Assembly (NCBI RefSeq): GCF_030622045.1 | Contig: NZ_CP130886.1 | Span: 558,001-622,000 of the forward strand | Reading direction: 5' to 3' | Length of the DNA stretch: 64,000 bases | Origin: Planctellipticum variicoloris | GTDB lineage: Bacteria; Planctomycetota; Planctomycetia; Planctomycetales; Planctomycetaceae | Shown here: one piece after another, positions 16,328 to 24,368 of the stretch | Numbering within the stretch: position 1 is the first letter of the stretch | Layout of the letters: each line of letters opens with the position of its first letter | Notes under the pieces: generated by a model | What the model saw: the letters and a program-made list of their open reading frames with translations, nothing else | What the model was told of the DNA's origin: nothing | The model's database searches: none | Position numbers and translations under genes: made by a program

Positions 16328-17614
16328 ATGACGGAGTGGCAGCAGCATGCCGTTGACGCAGACCAGGTCGTGGCTCACCTGCGCAGCGGAATGAACGTCT
16401 TCGTTCACGGCGCCGCCGCCACCCCCGCGCCCCTCCTCGAAGCCCTGGTCCGCCGTCCGGACCTGGAAAACATCCGTCTCTACCACATGCACCTGGATGG
16501 TCCCGTCCCCTTCGCCGAACCGGAGCACAGCCCCCGCTTTCGCTCCATCTCGCTTTTCACCGGTCCGGGACTCCGCACTCCGGTCGCGGAGGGACGCGCC
16601 GACTTCATACCGGTCTTCCTCTCCGACATTCCCGGACTGTTTCTCAGCGGTCAGATCCGACTCGACGCGGCTCTGCTCCAATTGTCGCCCCCTGACACTC
16701 ATGGACTTTGTACGCTCGGAACCTCCGTGGACTCTGCCCTTGCCGCCGTCCAGAAAGCCCCCTTGCTCCTCGCCGAGATCAACGAACGCATGCCCCGCAC
16801 GCACGGACACAGCGCACTCCCGCTGTCGCGCGTCAGAGCATTCGCCGCCACCCGTCGCGAACTGCCGGCTCATGCCTTGCAGGTCGAAACTGAAGTGGAA
16901 GCCCGCATCGGCGAGTTGATCGCCGACCTTGTCGAAGACCAGGCCTGTCTGCAGCTCGGCATCGGCGGCATCCCCGACGCCGTCCTCAGCCGACTGGGCA
17001 ATAAGCGAGATCTCGGCATCCACACCGAAATGTTCTCCGACGGCGTCGTCCCTCTCGCGGAAGCAGGTGTCATCACCAACCGCTTCAAATCCATTCATCC
17101 GGGGCGGATTGTTACGAGCTTCGTCATGGGCTCCCGCCGGCTCTACGACTTCATCGACGACAATCCCCTCGTCGAGTTCCACCCCTGCGACCGAACCAAC
17201 GATACGTCGCTGATCCGCAAGATCGATAACATGATCGCGATCAACTCGGCGATCCAGATCGACCTCACCGGCCAGGTCTGCGCCGACTCCATCGGCCACC
17301 GGATTTACTCCGGTATCGGAGGCCAGATGGACTTTATCCGCGGTGCAGCAGTCTCGCGCGGCGGCAAACCGATCATCGCCCTGCCCTCGACGGCCGCGGG
17401 AGGCAAGATTTCCCGCATTGTTCCCGAGCTGAATCCCGGCGCCGGGGTCGTCACCACCCGCGGCCACGTCCACTGGATCGTCACCGAATTCGGCGCCGTC
17501 AACCTGCACGGCAAGGCTTTGGGCGAACGGGGAGAAGCCCTCGTCTCAATCGCCCATCCCGACTTCCGGGCCGAACTGCGCAACCAGCTCCGAAATCTGA
17601 AACGCTTCATCTGA
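16328..17614 (+). CDS. Acetyl-CoA hydrolase/4-hydroxybutyrate CoA-transferase family protein
   Basis: This 428-residue class I CoA-transferase moves CoA between acetyl-CoA and a carboxylate such as 4-hydroxybutyrate, butyrate or propionate. Diagnostic are QLGIGGIPDAV, the catalytic glutamate in LGIHTEMFSDG (about residue 237), and the C-terminal GGQMDFIRGA and TTRGHVHWIVTEFG blocks. The ATG chosen has AAGGGA upstream; nine residues upstream is a weaker start. The gene is divergent from the hydrogenase operon and probably shares its control region, consistent with a fermentative role. The substrate is not determined by sequence. Confidence 0.93.
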   Translation: MTEWQQHAVDADQVVAHLRSGMNVFVHGAAATPAPLLEALVRRPDLENIRLYHMHLDGPVPFAEPEHSPRFRSISLFTGPGLRTPVAEGRADFIPVFLSDIPGLFLSGQIRLDAALLQLSPPDTHGLCTLGTSVDSALAAVQKAPLLLAEINERMPRTHGHSALPLSRVRAFAATRRELPAHALQVETEVEARIGELIADLVEDQACLQLGIGGIPDAVLSRLGNKRDLGIHTEMFSDGVVPLAEAGVITNRFKSIHPGRIVTSFVMGSRRLYDFIDDNPLVEFHPCDRTNDTSLIRKIDNMIAINSAIQIDLTGQVCADSIGHRIYSGIGGQMDFIRGAAVSRGGKPIIALPSTAAGGKISRIVPELNPGAGVVTTRGHVHWIVTEFGAVNLHGKALGERGEALVSIAHPDFRAELRNQLRNLKRFI

Positions 17615-17615
17615 G

Positions 17616-17642
17616 GAGGGCCGGGCGCGCCAGGCCCTCTTC
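17616..17642 (+). terminator. Intrinsic terminator after the CoA-transferase
   Basis: GAGGGCC (17616-17622) pairs with GGCCCTC (17633-17639), with partial pairing inside the loop, followed by TTCTTC. It starts directly after the CoA-transferase stop codon. Confidence 0.65.
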
Positions 17643-17656
17643 TTCGTCGCTGCCGA

Positions 17657-18242
17657 TCAATCACTCGCCGGCGGTATAATTCCAGTTCCCCCGCGATCGC
17701 GTCCAGCGCCGCCGCGCAGAACATGACGTGTTCGTCGAACTCGACCCTCAGGTCCGCCGCCCCCCGCAGCAGATCCTCGCGACGGACCGCCGCGGCAAAA
17801 CTCCCCTGTTTCATCTTCTTGCGCACGCTCGATGGCTTCATGCCCGCCAGCCGCTCGGGACGCACCAGGGCGCAGGCCATCAGGAAGCCGCACAGCTCAT
17901 TGCACGCATACAGCGTCTGTCGAGCAATGAGCGGCGCGGGAACTCGGCCTGCAGGGAGTCCGCGTGCGAGAGAATCGCGTAAATCATCTCCTCCGGGTAT
18001 CCCCGCTCCCGAAGAATCCGAGACCCCCGCAGCGGGTGCTCCGGAGGATTCGGGCAGCGCTCATAGTCGAAGTCGTGCAGCAGCGCAGCCGTCCCCCACA
18101 GATGCTCGTCCGCGCCGAATCTCCGGGCGTAGGCCCGCACGGCCGCCTCGACCGCCAGCATATGGCGAATGAGTCCCTCATTGCTGACGTACTCGCGAAC
18201 CAGCAGCAGGCTCGCCTCGCGCGGCGGACAGATTGACGGCAT
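17657..18242 (-). pseudogene. HD-domain (HDIG-type) protein, frameshifted
   Basis: The first 110 or so residues (18242 to about 17920) read as a standard small HD-domain hydrolase: RHMLAVEAAVRAYARRFG, AALLHDFDYERCPNPPEHPL with the HD metal ligands, and YAILSHAD. The frame then closes within a few codons. The conserved continuation (QTLYACNELCGFL, MACALVRPERLAGMKPSSVRKK and FDEHVMFC) lies in the next frame, so a one-base loss occurred near 17918-17926. A second shift near 17680 may be needed to reach a stop at 17657; otherwise the frame runs on antisense into the CoA-transferase gene. It could be a real pseudogene or a sequencing/assembly error. Confidence 0.8.
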
Positions 18243-18747
18243 CCCGGTTCGCCCTCGTGCTGCTTAGCAACTCTCTCGCCCCGGCGCCCGCCTCCCGGCG
18301 CGCAACAGCCTGTTAAAGAATTGGAGACAGACAGGATTGTCTGTCCCAACTGACGAGAATTCTTCGGAAAAGGCGCCCCAGTCATTCCTGCCCGGGACTC
18401 TTGCCGGAATTCTTCAACGCGATGGTCACGATTCCGGCACGGAGTCTCCCGAAATCGATCATACCGATTCTCCTGAATACAGCGATTGCAGCGTCCCGGT
18501 CGGCTGGCGGCCCAAACGCGGAAATGTGAACGCAAGTCGCGAGTTGTCTTGCGCAAAGTATGAAGTAGGTTCGAGCATCGCCTCGGAACTTCATCGGAAA
18601 CGATTGTCGGGACGAGACGAGTCATCCCCGATCGTGCGATCAACTCCAACCCGCCCGTCGGGGATGACGGTTCTGCTGGCGGAAACTTGAACGGATTCGG
18701 ATTCGCTCCGGGATTCCAGAACTTACACAGAGACTTGAGACGGAACG
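18243..18747. other. Intergenic region with one palindrome
   Basis: About 500 bases without a convincing gene. A 117-residue plus-strand frame (18337-18690) has no ribosome-binding site and no family resemblance. The only clear structure is the hairpin at 18326-18345. Confidence 0.5.
18326..18345. repeat. Palindrome GACAGACA-GGAT-TGTCTGTC
   Basis: A perfect 8-bp inverted repeat with a 4-base loop in intergenic DNA. It is not followed by a T-run, so it is not a classical terminator. It looks like a dispersed palindromic element, though only one copy is seen here. Confidence 0.55.
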
Positions 18748-21171
18748 GTGACTGCTACTTCCCACTCCGCTGAACCGACACCGCGCACGCCCGCCGACGA
18801 AAGCCGACGGGAATCGTGGACTGGCGAAGGCGATGCGGTCTCGGTGCTGGCCTGCATCAACGCCGCCCTCTCGGAACTTCGCGATCGACTCCCGGACGAC
18901 CTGCTGGCCAATCTGCAGGATGTCGCCCGATCGGCCTCCGCAGTCCAGGCCCGATCCTCCCTGCAGTCCAGCGGGCTGGTCGCTTCCCAGGCGGACGCCA
19001 TCGTCCGCTCGGCGGAAATGATCGAGGAACTCGAACGAACGCGCTGCGAACTCGAACGGGCTCATCAGACCGCCGAGCAGACCGCCCAGGACACTGAACT
19101 CCTCGCAAATACCATCTTCGAACGAACCTGCAGCGCGCTGTTCGTCCTCAAAGAACGAGCCTGCATCGCCTGCAATCGCAACGCCCTGCGACTGTTCGGC
19201 GTCTCCCGCGACGAAGTCATCGGCCAATATCCCGGCTTTCTCTTCACCGCCGACCCCCGCGGAGAAGACGCCCCCGGCGCCATCTTCGGCTACGAAGCCG
19301 CCATGCTTCACGGACACTTCTGCGAGGAATCGATCCGCCGCAGAAAGAACGGCGAAGTCTTCTGGTGCGAGATCACCCTCTCGGCGTTTCGCGTCCGCGG
19401 CCAGGACCATCTGCTCGCAGTCGTCAAAGACATCACGCGCCGAAAACAGGTCGAGGAGCAGTTGCGGCTCTTCGCCGGCGTCTTCGACAACATTCAGGAA
19501 GGCGTCGCCATTCTCGACCGGCGCGGCATCATCCGTGAAGCCAATCCCGCCTTCGAACGCGTTTCCGGACGCCCCCCCGAGGAAATCACCGACCGCCCGC
19601 TGCAGGAAGTCGTCAACTGGTCGTTCGAAGACCTTCCGCGCGTCCTCGAATCCGTCATCGCCGGCGAACCCTGGGCCGGACGGATGCGCATCGGCGACCC
19701 CTGCCGAAGGCCGAAATCGTTCCTCGTCTCCTTCAGCCCCTCGCTCGATGCGCGCGGCGATGGCAGCGTCATCGCCCTCTTCTCCGACGTCACGCGAATC
19801 GAGCGCACTCAGCGCCGCCTCCGTCGGCAGGTCCTGCACGATCCCCTGACCGGCCTGCCGAACCGCCGATATTGCCGCGAACAGATTCAGTGCCTCATCC
19901 AGCACTCCGCCGACGCCGGCTCCGCCTTCGCCGTCTGCTTCCTCGACCTCGATGACTTCAAACACGTCAACGACTCGCTCGGTCACAAAGCCGGCGATCA
20001 GCTCCTCCAGATCGTCGCCCGCCGGCTCAAGAAGGCCGTCAGCCAGGGAGTCTTCGTCGCCCGTTTCGGCGGCGATGAATTCGCCATTCTGATCCCCGAC
20101 ATCGACCCGCTCCGCATCCGCATCGCCGAAGTCGCCGACGCCGTCCTCAAGTCGCTCAGACGCCCGTTCCGGCTCGCCGGTACCCAGGCCTTCGTCGGCA
20201 TCAGCATGGGCGTCACCATCTACCCCACGCACGCGGGAAACGTCGACACCCTGCTCCAGAACGCCGACGTCGCCATGTACTCCGCCAAGGATTCCGGCAA
20301 GAACCAGGTCTGCATCTTCTCCGACGACCTCCGCGCCGTCGCCGAAGATCGACACCACACCCAGAGCGCCCTGCGCCGCGCACTGGGCGACAACCAGATC
20401 TCCATCGAATACCAGCCGCAAGTCTGGACGACCACCGGCCGGCTCGCCGGCTGCGAAGCCCTGGCCCGCTGGCGCAATTCCGCCGGCCAGATCATCTCGC
20501 CGACCAAGTTCATCCCCATCGCCGAGCAGACTGGCCTCATCACCGCGCTCGGAGACTTCGTCCTCGCCACCACCTGCCGTCAGGCCGTCGCCTGGCGGCT
20601 GGCCGGTTGCCTCCCTGACCGCGTCGCCATCAATCTCTCCCCCCGACAGCTCCGCCATCCGCGCTTCGTGGAGCGCATGGAAGAGATCCTCGCCGAAACC
20701 GGCGTCCGACCCGAATGGCTGGAACTCGAAATCACCGAAAACGCCGTGATGGAAGACGTCCAGCAGTCCATGCGCGTCATGGACCGCCTGGCCGCCATGG
20801 GCATCCGGCTCGCGATCGACGACTTCGGCACCGGCTACTCGTCCCTCAGCTACCTCAAGTCATTCAACATCCATTGCCTCAAAATCGACAAGTCGTTCGT
20901 CAGCGATCTCCCCGATGACGAGTCCGCCCTCGCCATCGCCCGTTCGATCGTCTCCCTCGCCAAGGGCCGCGGATTGAGCGTCGTCGCCGAAGGAGTCGAA
21001 ACCTCCCCCCAGTACGAATGCCTCATGGAAATGGGCTGCGACCTGATCCAGGGCTTCATCGTCAGCCAGCCCCTGACCCCCGCCGCCTTCGAAGCTTGGT
21101 CGAAGGACCAGCCCTTCAGCGGCGCCCTCCGCTTCCCCGTCGGCAACTCCTCCCCGTTCTCTTTCTCCTGA
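18748..21171 (+). CDS. PAS-PAS-GGDEF-EAL cyclic-di-GMP signalling protein
   Basis: This 807-residue soluble protein makes and/or degrades cyclic di-GMP. The order is a helical N-terminus (about 35-120), PAS 1 (about 122-235, NTIFERTCSALFV to AVVKDITRRKQ), PAS 2 (about 245-352), GGDEF (about 362-525; RFGGDEF at 439-445 intact) and EAL (about 545-795; GCEALARWR, then DDFGTGYSSLSYLKSF and GVET). Both catalytic signatures look intact, and no RxxD inhibitory site precedes GGDEF. There is no membrane segment. The start is GTG with a GAGACGGA element upstream. It stands alone, so its sensory input (PAS ligand) is unknown. Confidence 0.95.
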   Translation: MTATSHSAEPTPRTPADESRRESWTGEGDAVSVLACINAALSELRDRLPDDLLANLQDVARSASAVQARSSLQSSGLVASQADAIVRSAEMIEELERTRCELERAHQTAEQTAQDTELLANTIFERTCSALFVLKERACIACNRNALRLFGVSRDEVIGQYPGFLFTADPRGEDAPGAIFGYEAAMLHGHFCEESIRRRKNGEVFWCEITLSAFRVRGQDHLLAVVKDITRRKQVEEQLRLFAGVFDNIQEGVAILDRRGIIREANPAFERVSGRPPEEITDRPLQEVVNWSFEDLPRVLESVIAGEPWAGRMRIGDPCRRPKSFLVSFSPSLDARGDGSVIALFSDVTRIERTQRRLRRQVLHDPLTGLPNRRYCREQIQCLIQHSADAGSAFAVCFLDLDDFKHVNDSLGHKAGDQLLQIVARRLKKAVSQGVFVARFGGDEFAILIPDIDPLRIRIAEVADAVLKSLRRPFRLAGTQAFVGISMGVTIYPTHAGNVDTLLQNADVAMYSAKDSGKNQVCIFSDDLRAVAEDRHHTQSALRRALGDNQISIEYQPQVWTTTGRLAGCEALARWRNSAGQIISPTKFIPIAEQTGLITALGDFVLATTCRQAVAWRLAGCLPDRVAINLSPRQLRHPRFVERMEEILAETGVRPEWLELEITENAVMEDVQQSMRVMDRLAAMGIRLAIDDFGTGYSSLSYLKSFNIHCLKIDKSFVSDLPDDESALAIARSIVSLAKGRGLSVVAEGVETSPQYECLMEMGCDLIQGFIVSQPLTPAAFEAWSKDQPFSGALRFPVGNSSPFSFS

Positions 21172-21177
21172 CCGACC

Positions 21178-21208
21178 GACCGCCGGATGCCGTCGGCAAT
21201 CGGCGGTC
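21178..21208 (+). terminator. Possible weak hairpin after the GGDEF-EAL gene
   Basis: GACCGCCG (21178-21185) pairs perfectly with CGGCGGTC (21201-21208) shortly after the stop codon. There is no T-run, so termination would need help. Confidence 0.3.
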
Positions 21209-21370
21209 CGCAGGTATTGTCGCCAGAGAGAGCCCTCCCCGGCCGCAGATTTGCCGCCGCCAGCGACGAACCGCCCCGGGAACGCCTCCCCCGTCAGCAA
21301 TTGGCTTGCGTTTCATCCCTCGGCATGGTCTGGTGACAAAGTCGCCACCCTCCACCGAGGATCATCACAC

Positions 21371-22354
21371 ATGCCAGCTCCCTGGGCCCGCGTCCTCCTG
21401 CTGCTTGTCGCCACCGCTTCGCTTTCAGCGCAGGCTCCAGCCAGGGCCGCCGATCTGCAGCAGACGGAAATCACCAGCTCGCTCGACCAGACCCTCCAGC
21501 CCCTCCGCTACTTCGCTCCGGAAAATCCCGAGACTCCCATCCCGCTCCTTGTCGTCTTGCACACCTGGAGCGGCGACTACCGCCAGGCCGGCTTCATCGA
21601 AGACTGCCTCCAGCAGTCCGTCAGCCGCGGCTGGGCGCTGATTCATCCCCAGTTCCGCGGACCCAACATCCGCCCCGAAGCAGGTGGCTCCAACCTCGCC
21701 GTCCAGGACGTCCTCGACGCGGTCGACTGGATCAGCCGGCAGACGCGCATCGATCCCCGCCGGATCTACCTCGTTGGCGCATCAGGCGGCGGGCACATGA
21801 CCCTCCTCATGGCCGGCCGCCATCCCGAACGCTGGGCCGCCGCCTCCGCCTGGGTCCCCATCGCCGACCTCGCCGCCTGGCACGCCGAGTCCGTCGCCCG
21901 CAAACAGCGCTACGCCGAAGACGTCCAAAAACTCTGCGGAGGCGTTCCAGGAGCCTCGGCCCAAGTCGACGCCGAATATCGCAATCGCTCTCCCCTGACC
22001 TGGCTCCCGCGCGCCAAAAACGTCCCCCTCGACATCGAAGCCGGAATCCACGACGGCCACACCGGCTCCGTCCCCGTCTCCCATTCGCTGAACGCCTTCA
22101 ACGTCCTCGCCGTCGCCGTCGGCAAACCCGATCTCCAGTTCGCCGACGCCGAAATCCGGTGCATCGTGCAGGAGCAACGCGTTCCGGAGTCCCTCGCCTT
22201 TCGTGGAGAGTCCCCCGCCGTCCGCAAGCACAAAATCCTGCTGCAGCGCTCCGCTGGCCCCGCCCGCGTCACCCTCTTCGAAGGAGGTCACGAAGGGGAC
22301 ATGGCCGCCGCCATCGACTGGCTCGCCGGCCACCAGAAATCCGTCGAGCGTTGA
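21371..22354 (+). CDS. Secreted alpha/beta-hydrolase (prolyl oligopeptidase/esterase type)
   Basis: This 327-residue protein has a signal peptide (about residues 1-26, MPAPWARVLLLLVATASLSA then an AxA site). The alpha/beta-hydrolase core has LLVVLHTWSGDYRQ (oxyanion region) and the nucleophile elbow GASGGG with S138. A catalytic His is likely in FEGGHEGDM near the C-terminus, and Asp in IEAGIHDGHTGSV. GAGG precedes the ATG. The substrate is unknown; related planctomycete proteins are annotated as peptidases or acetylxylan-esterase-like. Confidence 0.88.
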   Translation: MPAPWARVLLLLVATASLSAQAPARAADLQQTEITSSLDQTLQPLRYFAPENPETPIPLLVVLHTWSGDYRQAGFIEDCLQQSVSRGWALIHPQFRGPNIRPEAGGSNLAVQDVLDAVDWISRQTRIDPRRIYLVGASGGGHMTLLMAGRHPERWAAASAWVPIADLAAWHAESVARKQRYAEDVQKLCGGVPGASAQVDAEYRNRSPLTWLPRAKNVPLDIEAGIHDGHTGSVPVSHSLNAFNVLAVAVGKPDLQFADAEIRCIVQEQRVPESLAFRGESPAVRKHKILLQRSAGPARVTLFEGGHEGDMAAAIDWLAGHQKSVER

Positions 22355-22400
22355 ACGCGAAGCCGCAGCCGATCACCGAACTCGCCGTCTTCTTCACCCG

Positions 22401-22428
22401 CCACTAACCACTTATCGCTAGCCACTTC
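22401..22428. repeat. Heptamer array (CCACTAA/CCACTTA type)
   Basis: Four consecutive 7-bp units related to CCACTNN fill the gap just before the ATG at 22434. Confidence 0.6.
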
Positions 22429-22433
22429 TTCCC

Positions 22434-23390
22434 ATGCCCATCCCTCCGGCCCCCCCCTGGACCTTCTGGTGCCTCCGCATCGCCGCGGTCTACAACGTCG
22501 TCTGGGGGCTCGCCGCCATCCTGTTCCCCTCCGCCTTCTTTCTCTCCCTGGGCATCGAGCCCCCCAACTACCCGGCCCTCTGGCAATGCCTCGGCATGGT
22601 CATTGGCGTCTACGGCGTCGGCTACTGGATCGCCGCCAATGATCCCGCCACCCACTGGCCGATCGTCCTCGTCGGACTGCTCGGCAAAATCTTCGGCCCC
22701 ATCGGCTTCGTCTGGTCGGCCCTGTGGGGCGAATTCCCCTGGTCGATGGGCTGGACCATCCTCGCCAACGATCTCGTCTGGTGGCTGCCGTTCACCGCAA
22801 TTCTGCTGCACGCCGTCCGCATTCACGACGCCCGCCGGCTCGCCGAACAGGCCCGGCCGCTCGCGGAAGAACTGCGGAACTACAAACTGGCCGACGGCCA
22901 GTCGTTGTGGGACGCCTCGCACACGCAGCCCCTGCTCGTCGTCTTCCTGCGACACAGCGGCTGCACCTTCTGCCGCGAAGCCGTCGCCGAGGTCGGCCGG
23001 CAGAAGGCCGAACTGGAACGCCGGGGCGTAAAGCCGGTCTTCATCCACATGAGCGACTTCGAAGACGCCCGGAAGATGGCCACGACCTACGGCGCCGAAG
23101 GAATCGACTTCATCAGCGACCCCGCACGCCGCCTGTATCACGCCTTCGATCTGTCGCTCGGAACGCTCGGAGAGCTCTTTTCACCCTCAGTCTGGTGGCG
23201 CGGCGGCGGAGCCGAAGGGGTCTTCTGGAAATACGGCGCCGGCCCGCTGGAAGGCAACGGCCTCCAGAAAGCTGGCGTCTTCCTCGTCGACCGCGGAGAA
23301 ATCGTCCGCGCCCATCGCCACAAAACCTCCGGCGACCGCATCGACTACCTCGAACTCGCCTGCCCCCTCCCCCCACAAGCAGGAAAGTAA
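22434..23390 (+). CDS. Membrane protein fused to a SelL-like redox domain
   Basis: In this 318-residue protein the N-terminal 130 residues form four transmembrane helices (about 13-38, 50-68, 74-97 and 106-128). Residues 140-315 form a thioredoxin-fold domain of the peroxiredoxin-like/SelL type, with FLRHSGCTFCREA holding a CxxC pair (C177, C180) where SelL selenoproteins carry two selenocysteines. GVFLVDRGEIV near the C-terminus is the usual Prx-like beta strand. The domain presumably faces the cytoplasm or periplasm as a thiol oxidoreductase. No upstream ribosome-binding site is evident; the start lies right after a heptamer array. Confidence 0.82.
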   Translation: MPIPPAPPWTFWCLRIAAVYNVVWGLAAILFPSAFFLSLGIEPPNYPALWQCLGMVIGVYGVGYWIAANDPATHWPIVLVGLLGKIFGPIGFVWSALWGEFPWSMGWTILANDLVWWLPFTAILLHAVRIHDARRLAEQARPLAEELRNYKLADGQSLWDASHTQPLLVVFLRHSGCTFCREAVAEVGRQKAELERRGVKPVFIHMSDFEDARKMATTYGAEGIDFISDPARRLYHAFDLSLGTLGELFSPSVWWRGGGAEGVFWKYGAGPLEGNGLQKAGVFLVDRGEIVRAHRHKTSGDRIDYLELACPLPPQAGK

Positions 23391-23414
23391 GGCGAGTCGA
23401 GTCCGCGAGGCTCA
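23388..23414. repeat. Post-stop repeat, TAAGGCGAG...CGAGGCTC type, copy A
   Basis: The stop codon TAA is followed by GGCGAGTCGAGTCCGCGAGG and CTCAC. Related sequences follow the stop codon at 51486 and lie at 32505-32535. Confidence 0.45.
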
Positions 23415-23419
23415 CCAAA

Positions 23420-23464
23420 CTCTGGCATTCTCTGGCTTTCAGCTCTCCGCTTTCAGCTTTCGGC
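23420..23464. repeat. Heptamer array (TTTCAGC/CTCTGGC type)
   Basis: After a first CTCTGGC, five 7-bp units in strict register run from 23430 to 23464 (CTCTGGC, TTTCAGC and variants). They fill the space between the SelL-like gene and the convergent aldolase gene. Confidence 0.62.
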
Positions 23465-23468
23465 CCCT

Positions 23469-24263
23469 TTAATATCGCGCCAGATCCCCGCCCGTCTTCA
23501 GATTCAGCGCACTCACCAGCCGCTGAGCCTCCGTCACCATGAACCGCAGCTCGCTCCCGAGCGCGATGAACTGCCACCCTTCGGCGATTCGCTGCTGAAC
23601 CTGCACCTCCGTCTGCACGTGAATCCCCACCGGCGTCCCGCACTTCTTCCCCGCCGCCAATATCCGCCCCAGCATGGCGTTGAATTCTTCGGGCGTCGCT
23701 TCGGTGCCATCCGGCGCCCGCATCTGCGCCGCCAGATCGTTCGGACCGACGAAAATCGCATCCACCCCCGGCAGACTGTAAATCTCTTCCGCGTTGGCGA
23801 CCCCCTCCGGAGACTCCGTCTGCAGGACGACGAGAATCTCGTCGTTCGCGTGCTTGTAATAGTCCCCCGCAGTCGCGTCGAAGTTCATCGCATGCATCGC
23901 CCCACCCACCGACCGGTTCCCCGTCGGCGGGTACTTGGCGGCGGCGATCGCGATCTTCGCCTCTTCCACCGTATTAATCATCGGCACGACGATCCCGTGC
24001 GCTCCGGCATCCAGCACCCGCTTGATGTAGTCGTGGTCGCCGCGCGGTACCCGCGCCAGGCACGTGCATCCGGCATCGGCGATCGCCCCGAACAGCAGCC
24101 CCGCGTTGTTCCAGCCGATCGGAGAATGCTCCAGATCCACCGTCAGCCAGTTGAACCCGATCCGCGCCATCAGCCGGGCGGCAAACACGTCCCCCAGGGA
24201 CAGCCACGTCCCGACCTGCGGCTGCCCCGCCTTAAGTGCCGCCTTGACCGGATTGCGTCGCAT
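23469..24263 (-). CDS. HpcH/HpaI-family aldolase
   Basis: This 264-residue TIM-barrel class II aldolase of the 2,4-dihydroxyhept-2-ene-1,7-dioate/2-keto-3-deoxy-rhamnonate type makes pyruvate plus an aldehyde from a 2-keto-3-deoxy acid. Visible are [11 protein letters not shown] (catalytic His), PMINTVEEA, the metal-ligand glutamate in [15 protein letters not shown] and aspartate in [12 protein letters not shown]. The start at [10 protein letters not shown] avoids a longer low-quality N-terminus beginning at 24311. The natural substrate cannot be assigned. Confidence 0.9.
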   Translation of the reverse strand: MRRNPVKAALKAGQPQVGTWLSLGDVFAARLMARIGFNWLTVDLEHSPIGWNNAGLLFGAIADAGCTCLARVPRGDHDYIKRVLDAGAHGIVVPMINTVEEAKIAIAAAKYPPTGNRSVGGAMHAMNFDATAGDYYKHANDEILVVLQTESPEGVANAEEIYSLPGVDAIFVGPNDLAAQMRAPDGTEATPEEFNAMLGRILAAGKKCGTPVGIHVQTEVQVQQRIAEGWQFIALGSELRFMVTEAQRLVSALNLKTGGDLARY

Positions 24264-24368
24264 GCTCTCAGACCCCGCTTCGTGTTTCTGTGGAGAAGAA
24301 TGCCGTCGCACGTAGTTTCTCCGTCGGATCTGCGAAACGCAACGCCACAGACGGCCCGGCCCTCCGGC

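Noticed and set aside
17880-18242. Programmed frameshift in the HD-domain gene
   Set aside because: No slippery heptamer or downstream structure is evident at the shift, so a mutation or sequence error is more likely.
18337-18690. 117-residue plus-strand frame in the gap before the GGDEF-EAL gene
   Set aside because: No ribosome-binding site, no family resemblance, and it begins inside a palindrome.
18640-20658. 672-residue minus-strand frame opposite the GGDEF-EAL gene
   Set aside because: Acidic, repetitive shadow (Asp/Gly/Glu-rich) of the plus-strand gene with recognised PAS, GGDEF and EAL motifs.
22958-22976. Possible selenocysteine (TGA) in the SelL-like protein
   Set aside because: Both redox positions are cysteine codons (TGC) and no in-frame TGA occurs in the gene.
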